A stretch of 64,000 bases of DNA from an uncultured Hyphomicrobiales bacterium (GCA_903847605.1 CAINED010000076.1:62001-126000), one strand, 5' to 3'; counted from the first letter of the stretch, positions 47,319 to 57,942 are shown. Notes: a model not told the origin generated them from the letters alone. Numbers and translations: made by a program.

Positions 47319-47987
47319 TCAGGACGTATCGGGCAATATCTCCCGGGCGAGCCAGTCGCATTGATGGAGCACGCGGTCGATGTCTTCGACGGGACGCTTG
47401 CGCCAGCCGGGCGCGCGTCCCGGACGCATGACACCCTTGAGCTTCAGGCGTGGCGATTTCGCGCGTCTCGCCAGCGCGCGGGCAAGGCGTCTGCCCTGAC
47501 GCGGCAGATCGTCGAGGGCCGCTTTCAGGGCCTGCAGCCTGCGCACGAGATGTGCGGGATTGGTCTTGTTATCCTTTGCCGGCGGCAGCTCGCGACCCCA
47601 GGATATCCTGCGGACCTCGCCGTTCCCGAACAGGGAGAGGCGCGGCTGCGGGCGCGGGGCGGCTTTGGCCGCGCCCTGCGGGCGCAAAGGCGGGCGCGGA
47701 TCGAAAAGCTGAAAGGAAAGGCGCGGTTTTCCTTGTTCCCCTCGGACAATGCCCTGCGGCATCGGACGCGCAGGCGATGCCGGCGCCTTGATGGTCTTCG
47801 CCACGATCAAGATCAGACGGCGCACGGCGGATTCCGCCGGCCGCAGCGCGCGCAGGACCGCGCGACGGAGCTCCCCCGGAATCCGCTCGAGAACGGAGCC
47901 ACCCGCCAGCCCCAGCAGTGCGAACAGCCCGGCGACAATGCGGGCGATGGCTGATTTGTTGGCATCGATGGTTTGAGGCAGAGGCAA
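47319..47987 (-). CDS. Conserved-looking hypothetical protein with one TM segment
   Basis: 222 aa, TTG start; RIVAGLFALLGLAGGSVL; C-terminal PGWRKRPVEDIDRVLHQCDWLAREIL. Confidence 0.55.
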   Translation of the reverse strand: MPLPQTIDANKSAIARIVAGLFALLGLAGGSVLERIPGELRRAVLRALRPAESAVRRLILIVAKTIKAPASPARPMPQGIVRGEQGKPRLSFQLFDPRPPLRPQGAAKAAPRPQPRLSLFGNGEVRRISWGRELPPAKDNKTNPAHLVRRLQALKAALDDLPRQGRRLARALARRAKSPRLKLKGVMRPGRAPGWRKRPVEDIDRVLHQCDWLAREILPDTS

Positions 47988-48005
47988 TGGGACGCTCGAA
48001 ATATA

Positions 48006-48020
48006 GAACGAAATATGAAC
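48006..48020 (-). promoter_or_regulatory. Candidate LexA (SOS) box GTTC-N7-GTTC
   Basis: GAACGAAATATGAAC on + strand, beginning 19 nt upstream of the 47319-47987 gene start. Confidence 0.4.
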
Positions 48021-48074
48021 ATAATGGCCATCTACGTTTTGTCAACGTGCAGACGTTCACAAATGCGAGCTGGG

Positions 48075-48968
48075 CTAGCCAAACTTCCTGGAGAAGACAG
48101 GGTTATCTTTTAGATAGTTCAACAATGCTGCTATGCGCGGCAGGGTAGCCCGCTCTTTCGGTATCACGGCCTTTACCCAGCGGTCAGGCGTCGGATAACC
48201 TGCCAAAACTTCAACGAGTTTGCCTTCTTCCAGAGCTTCTTGAACCACATAAGTTGTAAGCAGGCCGATGCCCATTCCGTCCATTGCCGCACTGAACAAT
48301 ATATTCATATCGTTACTCATAAGACGCGCATGCACCAGAACGGTGATTGGTCCGCTAGGGCCGATAAAAGCCCAACTTTCACGAGTAGGCTGATAAACAA
48401 TACAGCGATGCTTGGCTAAATCACGTGGATGCTCGGGAAGGTCGTGGTTCTCAAAATAAGTGGGGCTAGCAACAAGTTTGCTGGTGAGAGGCCAGAGATA
48501 GTGATCGATCACTTCATCATATGTTTCAGGGAATGCGGTGATCGCAATGTCGATATTCTCAGACTTCGGATCAAATGGTCCGTCCCTCAATAGAATTTCA
48601 ACATCAACCAAAGGATTGGCCTCGATAAATTTTTTGATGATCGAATTCAGGTGAACGATACCAAGAACGGTCGGCACCTTGATCCGGATTAGGCCTTCGA
48701 GTTGGGCACTCCCTTTTCGAATCGCTGATATCGCATCGTCATAACGCGACACGACTTCTGATATCCGGCTGCGGTGATATTCCCCCTCCGGAGACAATGA
48801 AACCTTGCGTGTAGTTCTGGTCAGCAGTTCGACGCCGACAGCATCTTCGAGTTGCGACACTCGCTTCGTGACAACAGACACGGCCAAACCCAGCGAGTCG
48901 GACGCCGCCGTGAAACTCTTCGCTTCGGCGACCGCCAAGAACGCGCGCATGTTTTCAAGCATGTCCAT
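48075..48968 (-). CDS. LysR-family transcriptional regulator
   Basis: MDMLENMRAFLAVAEAKSFTAASDSLGLAVSVVTKRVSQLEDAVGVELLTRTTRKVSLSPEG. Confidence 0.93.
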   Translation of the reverse strand: MDMLENMRAFLAVAEAKSFTAASDSLGLAVSVVTKRVSQLEDAVGVELLTRTTRKVSLSPEGEYHRSRISEVVSRYDDAISAIRKGSAQLEGLIRIKVPTVLGIVHLNSIIKKFIEANPLVDVEILLRDGPFDPKSENIDIAITAFPETYDEVIDHYLWPLTSKLVASPTYFENHDLPEHPRDLAKHRCIVYQPTRESWAFIGPSGPITVLVHARLMSNDMNILFSAAMDGMGIGLLTTYVVQEALEEGKLVEVLAGYPTPDRWVKAVIPKERATLPRIAALLNYLKDNPVFSRKFG

Positions 48969-48976
48969 TATTCACG

Positions 48977-48993
48977 ATTCGCGAAAACTGAAT
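48977..48993. promoter_or_regulatory. Candidate LysR box
   Basis: ATTC-N9-GAAT dyad (contains T-N11-A) in the divergent LysR / FAD-oxidoreductase intergenic region. Confidence 0.45.
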
Positions 48994-49064
48994 TCCCGTC
49001 AATAGTGTTTTTCTCACCGAACTCAGCCGGTAAGGGCTTTATCTGAGGTCAGGGGGGGGCGCAG

Positions 49065-50396
49065 ATGTCCAAGACAATTACAGAACCAGCGAAAAATATT
49101 CCCGTTATTGGCGAGTATGACATAGCAGTTCTGGGCGGCGGTCCGGCGGGGCTCGCCGCAGCGGTCGCCGCTGGCCGCCGAGGATTTGCTGCAGTTTTGA
49201 TCGAGCGCCACGGATTTCTTGGCGGGATGGGAACAGCGGCTGGCGTATCCAACTTCTGCGGTCTCTATGCCAACTATTTCGGCGAGCAAGTCCAAGTCGT
49301 AAGAGGCGTGGCCGACGAACTGTTGGACCGCATTGACCGGTTGGGCGGGCTAAATGCGCCGCACCTTTGCGCCGGAAAGATCAATGCGCGCGCTTACGAT
49401 ATCCCTGCCTATAAATTTGCGGCAGACGAACTCGTTCTTGGAGCGGGCACGAAACTGATTTTCCATGCGCTTGCAGTAGGTGTGATCAAAGGCACTGACG
49501 ACACCCTCGACGCCCTGCTTCTAGAAACCAAATCTGGACGAGTCGCTGTTCGCGCAAGGATGTTTATCGATGCGTCGGGCGATGGCGATTTGGCAGCTTG
49601 GGCCGGCGCTCCCTTCGAGAAGGGCGACGGTGCTGGAAACAGCCTCTACCCTTCAACAATGTTTCGAATGAACGGTATCGATCCCGAGAAGGCAGGGGAT
49701 GCTTGGACGAAGATACCCGGGCTGATGAGAGAAGCCGAAGAGAGGGGAGACTTCAAGTTTCCGCGCCACGGCGCAATCGTCCGGCCTCAACGCAATCCGA
49801 TTGAGTGGCGGGCCAACATTACGCAAATCCACGACGATAACGGGAACGCGATTGATGGCGCGAATGGGGAGAGTTTGAGCGAAGGCGAGATCATCGGGCG
49901 CAATCAGGTCAAGGAGACTTTCCGGTTCTTGCGCACGGTCCCAGGCTTTGAACATTCATACATTTCGGAGATCGCGCCCCAGATCGGCATCCGCGAGACG
50001 CGCCGCATTATGGGCGACTATGTCCTGACAGAGGATGATGTCCTGTCCTGCGTTGATTTCGAGGACACTATTGGCCGCAACAGTTGGCCTATCGAGGCGC
50101 ATGTTCAGGGCGATGTCCATTGGCACTGGCAAGATATTCCGAACGTGCGCGGTTATAATCAACTGCCTTATCGAATGATGTTGCCGGTAGGCATCGACAA
50201 TCTCTTTGTTGTCGGGCGCTGCGCTTCGATGACTCATCATGCTCAGTCGGCGGCCCGCGTAACGGGGGCTTGCTTCGTTATGGGCGAGGCTGCCGGCGAG
50301 GCAGCAACGCTGGCTCTCAATAGCAACAACTCAACTCGTTCGATCGATCAGGCAACGCTCCGCGAACGTTTGGAGCGGAACGGTGTCCTTTTGTGA
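49065..50396 (+). CDS. FAD-dependent oxidoreductase (FAD_oxidored-like)
   Basis: YDIAVLGGGPAGLAAAVAAGRRGFAAVLIERHGFLGGMGTAAGVSNFCG; FVVGRCASMTHHAQSAARVTGACFVMGEAAG. Confidence 0.88.
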   Translation: MSKTITEPAKNIPVIGEYDIAVLGGGPAGLAAAVAAGRRGFAAVLIERHGFLGGMGTAAGVSNFCGLYANYFGEQVQVVRGVADELLDRIDRLGGLNAPHLCAGKINARAYDIPAYKFAADELVLGAGTKLIFHALAVGVIKGTDDTLDALLLETKSGRVAVRARMFIDASGDGDLAAWAGAPFEKGDGAGNSLYPSTMFRMNGIDPEKAGDAWTKIPGLMREAEERGDFKFPRHGAIVRPQRNPIEWRANITQIHDDNGNAIDGANGESLSEGEIIGRNQVKETFRFLRTVPGFEHSYISEIAPQIGIRETRRIMGDYVLTEDDVLSCVDFEDTIGRNSWPIEAHVQGDVHWHWQDIPNVRGYNQLPYRMMLPVGIDNLFVVGRCASMTHHAQSAARVTGACFVMGEAAGEAATLALNSNNSTRSIDQATLRERLERNGVLL

Positions 50397-50454
50397 AATA
50401 AGGCGGAAATGTCCCCCATCAGCCAGCCTATGTCTCCCCACTTGGAGTGAGCCG

Positions 50455-51423
50455 ATGAAAATCAAAGTCGCAGTCCTTTTGTGTGCTTCTCTCATAGTGA
50501 ATTCGGCAATGGGCCAGACCGATCAATGGCCGCCCTCGCAAGTCACGATAATGGTGCCATTTGCTGCTGGTGCTACACCAGATATTGTTGCCCGAATTCT
50601 CGCTGACAAATTTCACGAGAGGACGGGGAAGACTTTCATTGTTGAGAACCGTCCCGGCGCAGGGGGAAATCTCGCGATTTCATCGGTTGCAAGGGGGCCT
50701 TCGAACGGTTCAGTTATTGGGATCGGACTACTCGGCGCTCTCGGCCTGAACAAACAACTCATGAAGTCCATGCCGTATGATCCGGAGAAAGACCTTTCAG
50801 TCGTCACGATCTTGGTGGAACAGACCAATGTTTTGGCTGTCAGCAATGAACTCGGCATTCGTACGGTAAAGGAACTGATCGCAAAACTTCAACAGAACCC
50901 TGGCAAGTATAATTATGCATCGATTGGCCCGGGGTCGCTGTCTCACATGGGAATGGAGTTGGCGGCAAGAGCCAGCAAAACGAAGGTCACGCATCTGCCA
51001 ATGAAATCTTCTCCGGAAGCAACCATGGCTGTGATGCGCAACGATGTGCAAATGACCGTCCTACCGTTAATATCTGTTCTACCCTTGGCCAAGGAAGGCA
51101 AGATCACTCTTTTGGCAGTCACTTCGGAGCAGCGTTCAAGTGCCGCTCCAGCGGTTCCGACCTTTACGGAGGAAGGTATCGAAGGAGTGATAGCCGTCGC
51201 TTGGTCGGCGCTTGTGGCCCCTGGGTCTGCCCACAAAACTGTGATCGATGAAATCAACCGCCAGACCACAGCGATCCTGAACGACCCATCCGTCAAGGCG
51301 AAGTTCGCAGCGCAAATTATGGTAACCAAACCAATGTCGGTTGAGCAGTCGAAGCGTTATGTCGACCTTGAAGTCGCTAAATGGGCTGAAATCGTGCGTG
51401 CTACCGGAATTGAGGCGCAATAG
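50455..51423 (+). CDS. TTT/Bug substrate-binding protein
   Basis: MKIKVAVLLCASLIVNSAMGQTDQWPPSQVTIMVPFAAGATPDIVARILADKFHER, FIVENRPGAGGNLA. Confidence 0.92.
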   Translation: MKIKVAVLLCASLIVNSAMGQTDQWPPSQVTIMVPFAAGATPDIVARILADKFHERTGKTFIVENRPGAGGNLAISSVARGPSNGSVIGIGLLGALGLNKQLMKSMPYDPEKDLSVVTILVEQTNVLAVSNELGIRTVKELIAKLQQNPGKYNYASIGPGSLSHMGMELAARASKTKVTHLPMKSSPEATMAVMRNDVQMTVLPLISVLPLAKEGKITLLAVTSEQRSSAAPAVPTFTEEGIEGVIAVAWSALVAPGSAHKTVIDEINRQTTAILNDPSVKAKFAAQIMVTKPMSVEQSKRYVDLEVAKWAEIVRATGIEAQ

Positions 51424-51512
51424 ACGCCCCAACTTCCTTATTCAATTACCTTTCCGCAGATACTGACGAAGCAGTCCTCCCAGCGAGTGGGAGGCGTGCG
51501 TCACTGGATAAA

Positions 51513-52330
51513 CTATCGCGTCGTCTTCCACGGCACGAGCAGGCGTTCGATTTCGTTCAGGATGAGATTGAACGTCACGCCCAGAAACGCGATCACGATC
51601 AGGCCGACATACATCGTCTCAACCGAGAGAATCTCCCAGGCGTTCCACATCATGTAGCCGAGGCCCGATTTCGCGCCGATCATTTCGGCGAGCGAGATCA
51701 GGATGAGGCCGAGGCCGACGCCGAGTTTCACGCCGGTCATGATGAGCGGCATCGCGCCGGGCAGCGCCACGGTGCGGAAGACGTTGAATTTCTTCGCCCC
51801 GAAATTATGCGCCACGTCGAAATGGATCTTCGGAATTTCGAGGACGCCCGCGATGGTGTTGATGAGGATCGGATAGAAGAGGCCAACCGCCACCATCACG
51901 ATCTTGGAGGCTTCGCCGAGACCGAAGATCAGGAGGATCAGCGGCAGGATGGCGCTTTTCGGAATCGGGTAGGTGGCCGAGACGATGGGCTCGACGATGA
52001 CGCGCAGGGTGCGGCTGAGGCCCATGCTGATGCCGAGCAGCAGCGCGGGAATGCCGCCCCACAGGAAGCCCCAGAACAGGCGGTACATGCTGGCCTTCAG
52101 GTGAACGAAGAGTTCGCCCGAGAGGATTAGCTGCCACATGGTTTCGAAGATCTTCGACGGCGCCGGGAAGAAGCGCGTGTCGATGTAGCCGACCTGTGCC
52201 GCGATCTCCCAGATCAGCAGCAGCGCGAAGGGCGAGAGAATGTTCATCCAGCGCTCGCCGCTGTTCCTGAAGTAGCGGGCGAAGGAAAATCCGCCCGCCG
52301 CGGCGGGCGCAGCCTGTCGTACGGCGTCCG

Positions 52331-52334
<4 letters not shown>
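51513..52334 (-). CDS. ABC transporter permease (nitrate/sulfonate/taurine type)
   Basis: 273 aa polytopic; YPIPKSAILPLILLIFGLGEASKIVMVAVGLFYPILINTIAG. Confidence 0.92.
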
Positions 52335-53170
<836 letters not shown>

Positions 53171-53470
53171 GTTCTTCCCTTTCGCGGATGGCCGTGCGCC
53201 CTGCGGCGCTTGTTTCCGCCAATTCCGCCCCCCTAATCGTGTGACGCGGGGGGCCGCTGAAATCAAGTCCATATTTCGGGGCCGATGGCTCCCCGTTATC
53301 GGGAAAACTTAGCCGTTGGCGGGAACCCGCGCGTAGCGATCCGGTTACTATCCGTGAGTAATCGCACAAACACCTCAAATTTGCCGGGTTACGGTCATGC
53401 GAGGTCAACACCATTGCTGCAAGGTCGCCAAACGGGGCGCACGGGCAATGGAGGGCAAGTGGAGCAGGTC

Positions 53471-53722
53471 ATGAAGGTTTCGATCGTTCTTTCGGCGCCT
53501 CCGATGCGGCAGGTGTTCCGTGGCGTCGACGTGCGGGCGGTTGCCATTGTCGTCGAGCGGGCCCTGTGGCCGCTGCTGGAGGCCGGCATGCCCGTCACCG
53601 TCACGGTGCAATGCGGCGGCGCGCGCACGCAGGCGCAGCTCAACGCCTATTTTCAGGATCTCGTCCGCGACGAGCACGCCTTCCGGCAGCACGCAACGCC
53701 GAACCCCAGCAAGGCGATCTGA
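53471..53722 (+). CDS. Small hypothetical protein
   Basis: 83 aa MKVSIVLSAPPMRQVFRGVDVRAVAIVVERALWPLLEAGMPVTVTVQCGGARTQ... Confidence 0.4.
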   Translation: MKVSIVLSAPPMRQVFRGVDVRAVAIVVERALWPLLEAGMPVTVTVQCGGARTQAQLNAYFQDLVRDEHAFRQHATPNPSKAI

Positions 53723-53839
53723 TCCCGGCCGTCTGCGACCAGCGCGCCGGAAGGTGCATTGGGAAAATTTCCATGCTAGGTCCGGCCCACTCGCCGGACG
53801 GGCCGATCCTCCGGCGCAAAACCATTGCCGGAGAGAAAC

Positions 53840-54460
53840 ATGACAGACGCGGCGATCCGCGGCGGCCCGGATTCGGGCATGCCCCCCGAACCTGAAAAGA
53901 CACCCAAAGCAGGGCACAACAGCCAGACCGGCGAGGAAGTCGTCTGGGAGCGCTGGCAGCGCAAGCGCGTATTCGTCCGCGCGCTGGAGGGCACCTACGG
54001 CGAGCTGGTGCGCGAACTCTTCACCCAGCCGCGCGTCTATCCGACCAGCGACCACAAGTGGAAGGGCGGCCCCGGCCATTACGGCAAGAAGATCATCAAT
54101 CCCCAGGCGGTGAAGGTCGCGCAGTCAATCGAGACGCATGTCGAGGTGTTCTCGCCCGGCGGCTACGGCCAGAAGCACGGCCACATGAACAGCGCCGTCT
54201 TCTTCGTGCTCAAGGGCAAGGGGCATGACGTGCACGACGGCCGCCGCTACGACTGGGAGGCCGGCGACGCGCTCATCGTCGAAAACGCCTGCGTGCATCA
54301 GCATTTTTCGGACGATCACGACGACGAGAGCATCACGCTGGTGATGAAGGCCAAGCCCCTCTTCCTCTTCATGCATCTTCTCTTCCAGAAGATCGCGGAA
54401 TATCCGCCCAAGGAAGGCACGGCGAAACAGCTCGCCTACAAGCCGCCGGCGGATCTCTGA
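53840..54460 (+). CDS. Cupin-domain protein
   Basis: GGYGQKHGHMNSAVFFVLKGKGHDVHDGRRYDWEAGDALIVENACVHQHFSDD. Confidence 0.85.
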   Translation: MTDAAIRGGPDSGMPPEPEKTPKAGHNSQTGEEVVWERWQRKRVFVRALEGTYGELVRELFTQPRVYPTSDHKWKGGPGHYGKKIINPQAVKVAQSIETHVEVFSPGGYGQKHGHMNSAVFFVLKGKGHDVHDGRRYDWEAGDALIVENACVHQHFSDDHDDESITLVMKAKPLFLFMHLLFQKIAEYPPKEGTAKQLAYKPPADL

Positions 54461-54477
54461 AAATTCAGGAGAAGACA

Positions 54478-55032
54478 ATGTCCTTTATCGATCCGCGCGA
54501 ACGCGAGCGCGCCCACAAGCCTACCAGCTACGCCAACTTCTACGAGGAAGCGGTCAAGGCGTCGGAACAATTCCGCAAGGAATACGACTCCAAGATGAAT
54601 GTCGTGAAATGGTCGGACATGCCGTTCGAGCGCTCGCCCGACGGCCTGATCAAGCACATCATCAACGAGCGCATGAACACCAAGGAAATGTGCCTCGACA
54701 TCTACATGCAGTTCCTGCCGCCGGGCAAAGCTTCGGGCAAGCACCGCCATCTCTCGGAGGAAGTGTTCTATGTCGTCGAAGGCAAGGGCTACGACCTGCA
54801 CTGGGACGTGAAGTTCGAAGTCAACGACACCATGGAATTCGAATGGGAAAGCGAACCCAAGAAGTTCGAGTGGAAGACAGGCGACTTCGTCTATATCCCG
54901 CCCTATTGCGCCCACAAGCACTTCAACGCCGACGCGAACAATGAAGCGCGCATCATCGTGATCACCAGCCGCATCATCAAGGCGATGGGTTTCGACTGGT
55001 TCGAGCAGCTCGAGAACGCCGAGGGGTTTTGA
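54478..55032 (+). CDS. Cupin-domain protein
   Basis: PPGKASGKHRHLSEEVFYVVEGKGYDLHWD...WKTGDFVYIPPYCAHKHFNADA. Confidence 0.88.
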   Translation: MSFIDPRERERAHKPTSYANFYEEAVKASEQFRKEYDSKMNVVKWSDMPFERSPDGLIKHIINERMNTKEMCLDIYMQFLPPGKASGKHRHLSEEVFYVVEGKGYDLHWDVKFEVNDTMEFEWESEPKKFEWKTGDFVYIPPYCAHKHFNADANNEARIIVITSRIIKAMGFDWFEQLENAEGF

Positions 55033-55038
55033 TCGCAA

Positions 55039-55431
55039 ATGTGCGGCGAGGATGACGATGACGGCCCGTCCCGCTTCGAGGAAATGCTTTACACGCGCTT
55101 CCTCGCGGCGGCCCGCGCGCTTCTCGCCCAGCAGGAAGCGCGCGGCGCGGGCCGCAACGACGAGGTCATCGCTACCATCGACAAGCTCTTTACCGACGCG
55201 CTGTCGCGCGCCGTGAAGGATACCGAGGGCGCGGAAGCGGATCAGCAATATCCGCTGCTCTCGATGCAGCCGCTCGTCTTCGCGCGGCTCGCGGGGTTTC
55301 TCGCGGGGCACCTGTCGCTTCAGGAAGATCCTTTGCGCAAGGTGATGGAAGCGATGATGCACGGTTATGCGGAAGCGGAAAATATCGACCGCAGCGGCCA
55401 CGATCATGGCGAGGGCTGGCATAGCCATTGA
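55039..55431 (+). CDS. Hypothetical protein co-directional with the cupin pair
   Basis: 130 aa; 6-nt gap after the cupin stop; no family recognised. Confidence 0.55.
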   Translation: MCGEDDDDGPSRFEEMLYTRFLAAARALLAQQEARGAGRNDEVIATIDKLFTDALSRAVKDTEGAEADQQYPLLSMQPLVFARLAGFLAGHLSLQEDPLRKVMEAMMHGYAEAENIDRSGHDHGEGWHSH

Positions 55432-55573
55432 GCGTACGGAAACGTCACGCAAATTCGCTGTACTCTGACTTCCAACGGCAAAGGGGCGCTGCGATCGCCC
55501 GCAGCGCCCACTGGCTTCCGTCTCTCTTGTTCGCTTCTCTCTCACGCGGACACGGAAGACACTACTCTCAATC

Positions 55574-56926
55574 TCAAAGCAGGATATCGCCGCGCGCCGC
55601 GCCGCTGACATTGACAATGAGGTCTGCATTGCCATCGCCATTGACGTCGCCGCGCAGCGTCGAGCCGTTGAGGATCAACTGGCCGGCAGCGCCAGAGAAG
55701 CTCGAAACGAAGACGAAGGCCTGGTCGCCGCCGATGCTCGTATTGGCGTCGATGCCGCGCAGGTCGATCCTGTCTATCCCGGTTTCAAAGTTCTGGATCG
55801 TGTCGATCTCGTTGCGCAATGCCGTCAAGACGCCCGGGAAGGGCTCCCACATGACCATCTGCGATTCCGAGACAGAGTTGTAGAGGAAGATATCCGCGCC
55901 CGTTCCGCCATCGAGCGTGTCGGCGCCAAGGCCCGAGATCAGCGTATCGGCGCCTTCCCGGCCAAAGAGGCTGTCGTCGCCCGCGCCGCCTTCGAGGCGG
56001 TTGTTCATGGTATTGCCGCGGATCGTATCGTTGGCAGAGCTGCCGATGACGTTTTCGATGGACAGGAGGCGGTCGCCCTGGGCGTCGCCGCCGATCTGCA
56101 ATTCGCGGGTGAGATCGACGTCGATGCCCGCCGGCATATTGTTGACGCTCAAAACGCCATCGCGTGCGTAGCTGGCAGTGTCGTTGCCGATCTTGCCGTC
56201 GATATAATCTGCGCCAGCGCCACCGCGGATGATGTTGTTCTGGTTGTTGCCGTAGATCGTGTCATTCAGCGACGTGGCGATCACGTTCTCCATGTTGCGC
56301 AGTACGTCTTCCTGAACGGCCGGGATGATGTAGTTGTAAGTATTGCCGTTGAACGAGAAGCTGCTCGTCGAGGCATTGATCGTCGCGCTTCCATCCTGAG
56401 TGACGAGAAACAGCCCGTCGCGCACCTGATCGTTGAGGCGGATGGTCATGGCGCCATTGACTTCGGAATAATCGACGGTGTCGGAACCGCTGCCGCCGTC
56501 GACAATGTCGGTCTGACCGTCGATTCCGCCGTAGAGCCGGTCGTTGCCGCCGCCGCCATTGAGCGTGTCGCGTCCTGCGCCGCCGCTGAGCTTGTTGTCG
56601 AAACCGTCGCCGGTCAGCACATCGTTGAAGGCCGAACCGATCAGGTTCTCGATTTCGAAGAGCTGGTCGCCTTGCGCCGTGCCGCCGCTTTGCGTGGTGC
56701 GGGTCAGATCGACGTTCACGGCCGCGTTGGAATTCGAGTAGTCGACGGTGTCGATAAACGTGCTCTTGCCCAGGGTGCCGTCGCCATAATAGGTGTCGGC
56801 GCCGGCGCTGCTCATGATCCAGTCCGAGCCGTCGCCCGCATAAAGCGTGTCGTTGAAGTCAGTGCCTTCGAAAAAGTCATTGCCGGGATTTCCGCGGCGC
56901 CCGGGGCCTGTCACGTTGATCGTCAT
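55574..56926 (-). CDS. RTX-type (hemolysin-type calcium-binding repeat) protein
   Basis: GGAGRDTLNGGGGNDRLYGG, LEGGAGDDSLFGREGADTLISGLGADTLDGGTGADIFLY; ORF trimmed to ATG at 56926. Confidence 0.88.
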   Translation of the reverse strand: MTINVTGPGRRGNPGNDFFEGTDFNDTLYAGDGSDWIMSSAGADTYYGDGTLGKSTFIDTVDYSNSNAAVNVDLTRTTQSGGTAQGDQLFEIENLIGSAFNDVLTGDGFDNKLSGGAGRDTLNGGGGNDRLYGGIDGQTDIVDGGSGSDTVDYSEVNGAMTIRLNDQVRDGLFLVTQDGSATINASTSSFSFNGNTYNYIIPAVQEDVLRNMENVIATSLNDTIYGNNQNNIIRGGAGADYIDGKIGNDTASYARDGVLSVNNMPAGIDVDLTRELQIGGDAQGDRLLSIENVIGSSANDTIRGNTMNNRLEGGAGDDSLFGREGADTLISGLGADTLDGGTGADIFLYNSVSESQMVMWEPFPGVLTALRNEIDTIQNFETGIDRIDLRGIDANTSIGGDQAFVFVSSFSGAAGQLILNGSTLRGDVNGDGNADLIVNVSGAARGDILL

Positions 56927-57092
56927 GTCTCTCTCCTGAACCTTGTCGTGCCAACAGCGCGTCATGCGTTGTTTCGATGGCAGGAGGGTGCCGGAGCGCG
57001 GGGTTTCCAACTGTTCCGCAGGTGACAGCGACCCCCAAAAGCTGTTTCCTATGTGCGATTGCGCACGCGGCGCAAACCTGGAGAGAAAGCCG

Positions 57093-57377
57093 ATGGTCCA
57101 TATCGTTCTCAAACATATCCCACCCGCTCTTGCAGGCGCGGGCTGGACGCTTTCCGCCGATAGCAAGGTAATATCGAAGCCGTTTCGCTTCGACACTTTT
57201 GCCGAAGCGATGGCCTTCATGGTCCGCATGTCCTATGCGATCGAAGCCATGGATCATCATCCCGAGTGGACGAATATCTACAATCGCGTCGGCGTAAGGC
57301 TGACGACGCACGACGCAGGTGGCCTAACGCAGAAGGATATCGATCTCGCCTTCGCGATGGAGAAGGCCACAAAATAA
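57093..57377 (+). CDS. phhB: Pterin-4a-carbinolamine dehydratase
   Basis: PFRFDTFAEAMAFMVRMSYAIEAMDHHPEWTNIYNRVGVRLTTHDAGGLTQKDIDLA. Confidence 0.92.
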   Translation: MVHIVLKHIPPALAGAGWTLSADSKVISKPFRFDTFAEAMAFMVRMSYAIEAMDHHPEWTNIYNRVGVRLTTHDAGGLTQKDIDLAFAMEKATK

Positions 57378-57449
57378 CGGGCCTGCGAATCCTGGATCGA
57401 GGCAGAGGAAACGACACGAGATCTCCGGAGCGTATTCCTGTCCGCTCGA

Positions 57450-57737
57450 TCAGCTCGTGCGCGCTTTGGCCCGCGCCATCTTTGCGACGATGGCTTGCGC
57501 TGTGCGGCTCGCTGCCTCTTCATTCCCAGGCGCGCCCATATCGACGCAGCAGGACAGGAGATAGTCGCGCAACTCGCATACCGTGCCGCCGCGCAAGGCA
57601 AGGCCTGCTGCCTGCAGGAGATAGTTGTCGTAATCGTGAGGATGCCGGTCGTTCTGATCGCGCTGTCCGATCGGATCCCAATGTTCCCAGCCGATGTCGC
57701 GCAACTGGTCGAGATCGAAAACGTACTCTTCGGACAT
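57450..57737 (-). CDS. Small hypothetical protein
   Basis: MSEEYVFDLDQLRDIGWEHWDPIGQRDQ...DNYLLQAAGLALRGGTVCELRDYLL. Confidence 0.55.
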   Translation of the reverse strand: MSEEYVFDLDQLRDIGWEHWDPIGQRDQNDRHPHDYDNYLLQAAGLALRGGTVCELRDYLLSCCVDMGAPGNEEAASRTAQAIVAKMARAKARTS

Positions 57738-57942
57738 ATAAATCCCTGCGACTTTTCTCAAACGGCTTTTCGGTCAATGATTTACGCAAGGGAATGTGAA
57801 CCCAAATCACGAACGAAGCCTTAAGCGGGACTATTCCTGAGAGCGTTCGGTTTACCAAGGGTTATTTGACCTGACCGGGCGTAGATCGTCGCATTCGCAG
57901 GCCGTTAAGCGCCCGTTATCGTGTCGCCGGCAAAATGTCTGC

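Noticed and set aside
54436-55641. 401-aa minus-strand ORF opposite the cupin pair
   Set aside because: Shadow ORF; the plus-strand cupin motifs are clear.
56927-57229. N-terminal extension of the RTX ORF
   Set aside because: Overlaps the start of phhB antisense; better start MTINVTGPGRRGN at 56926.
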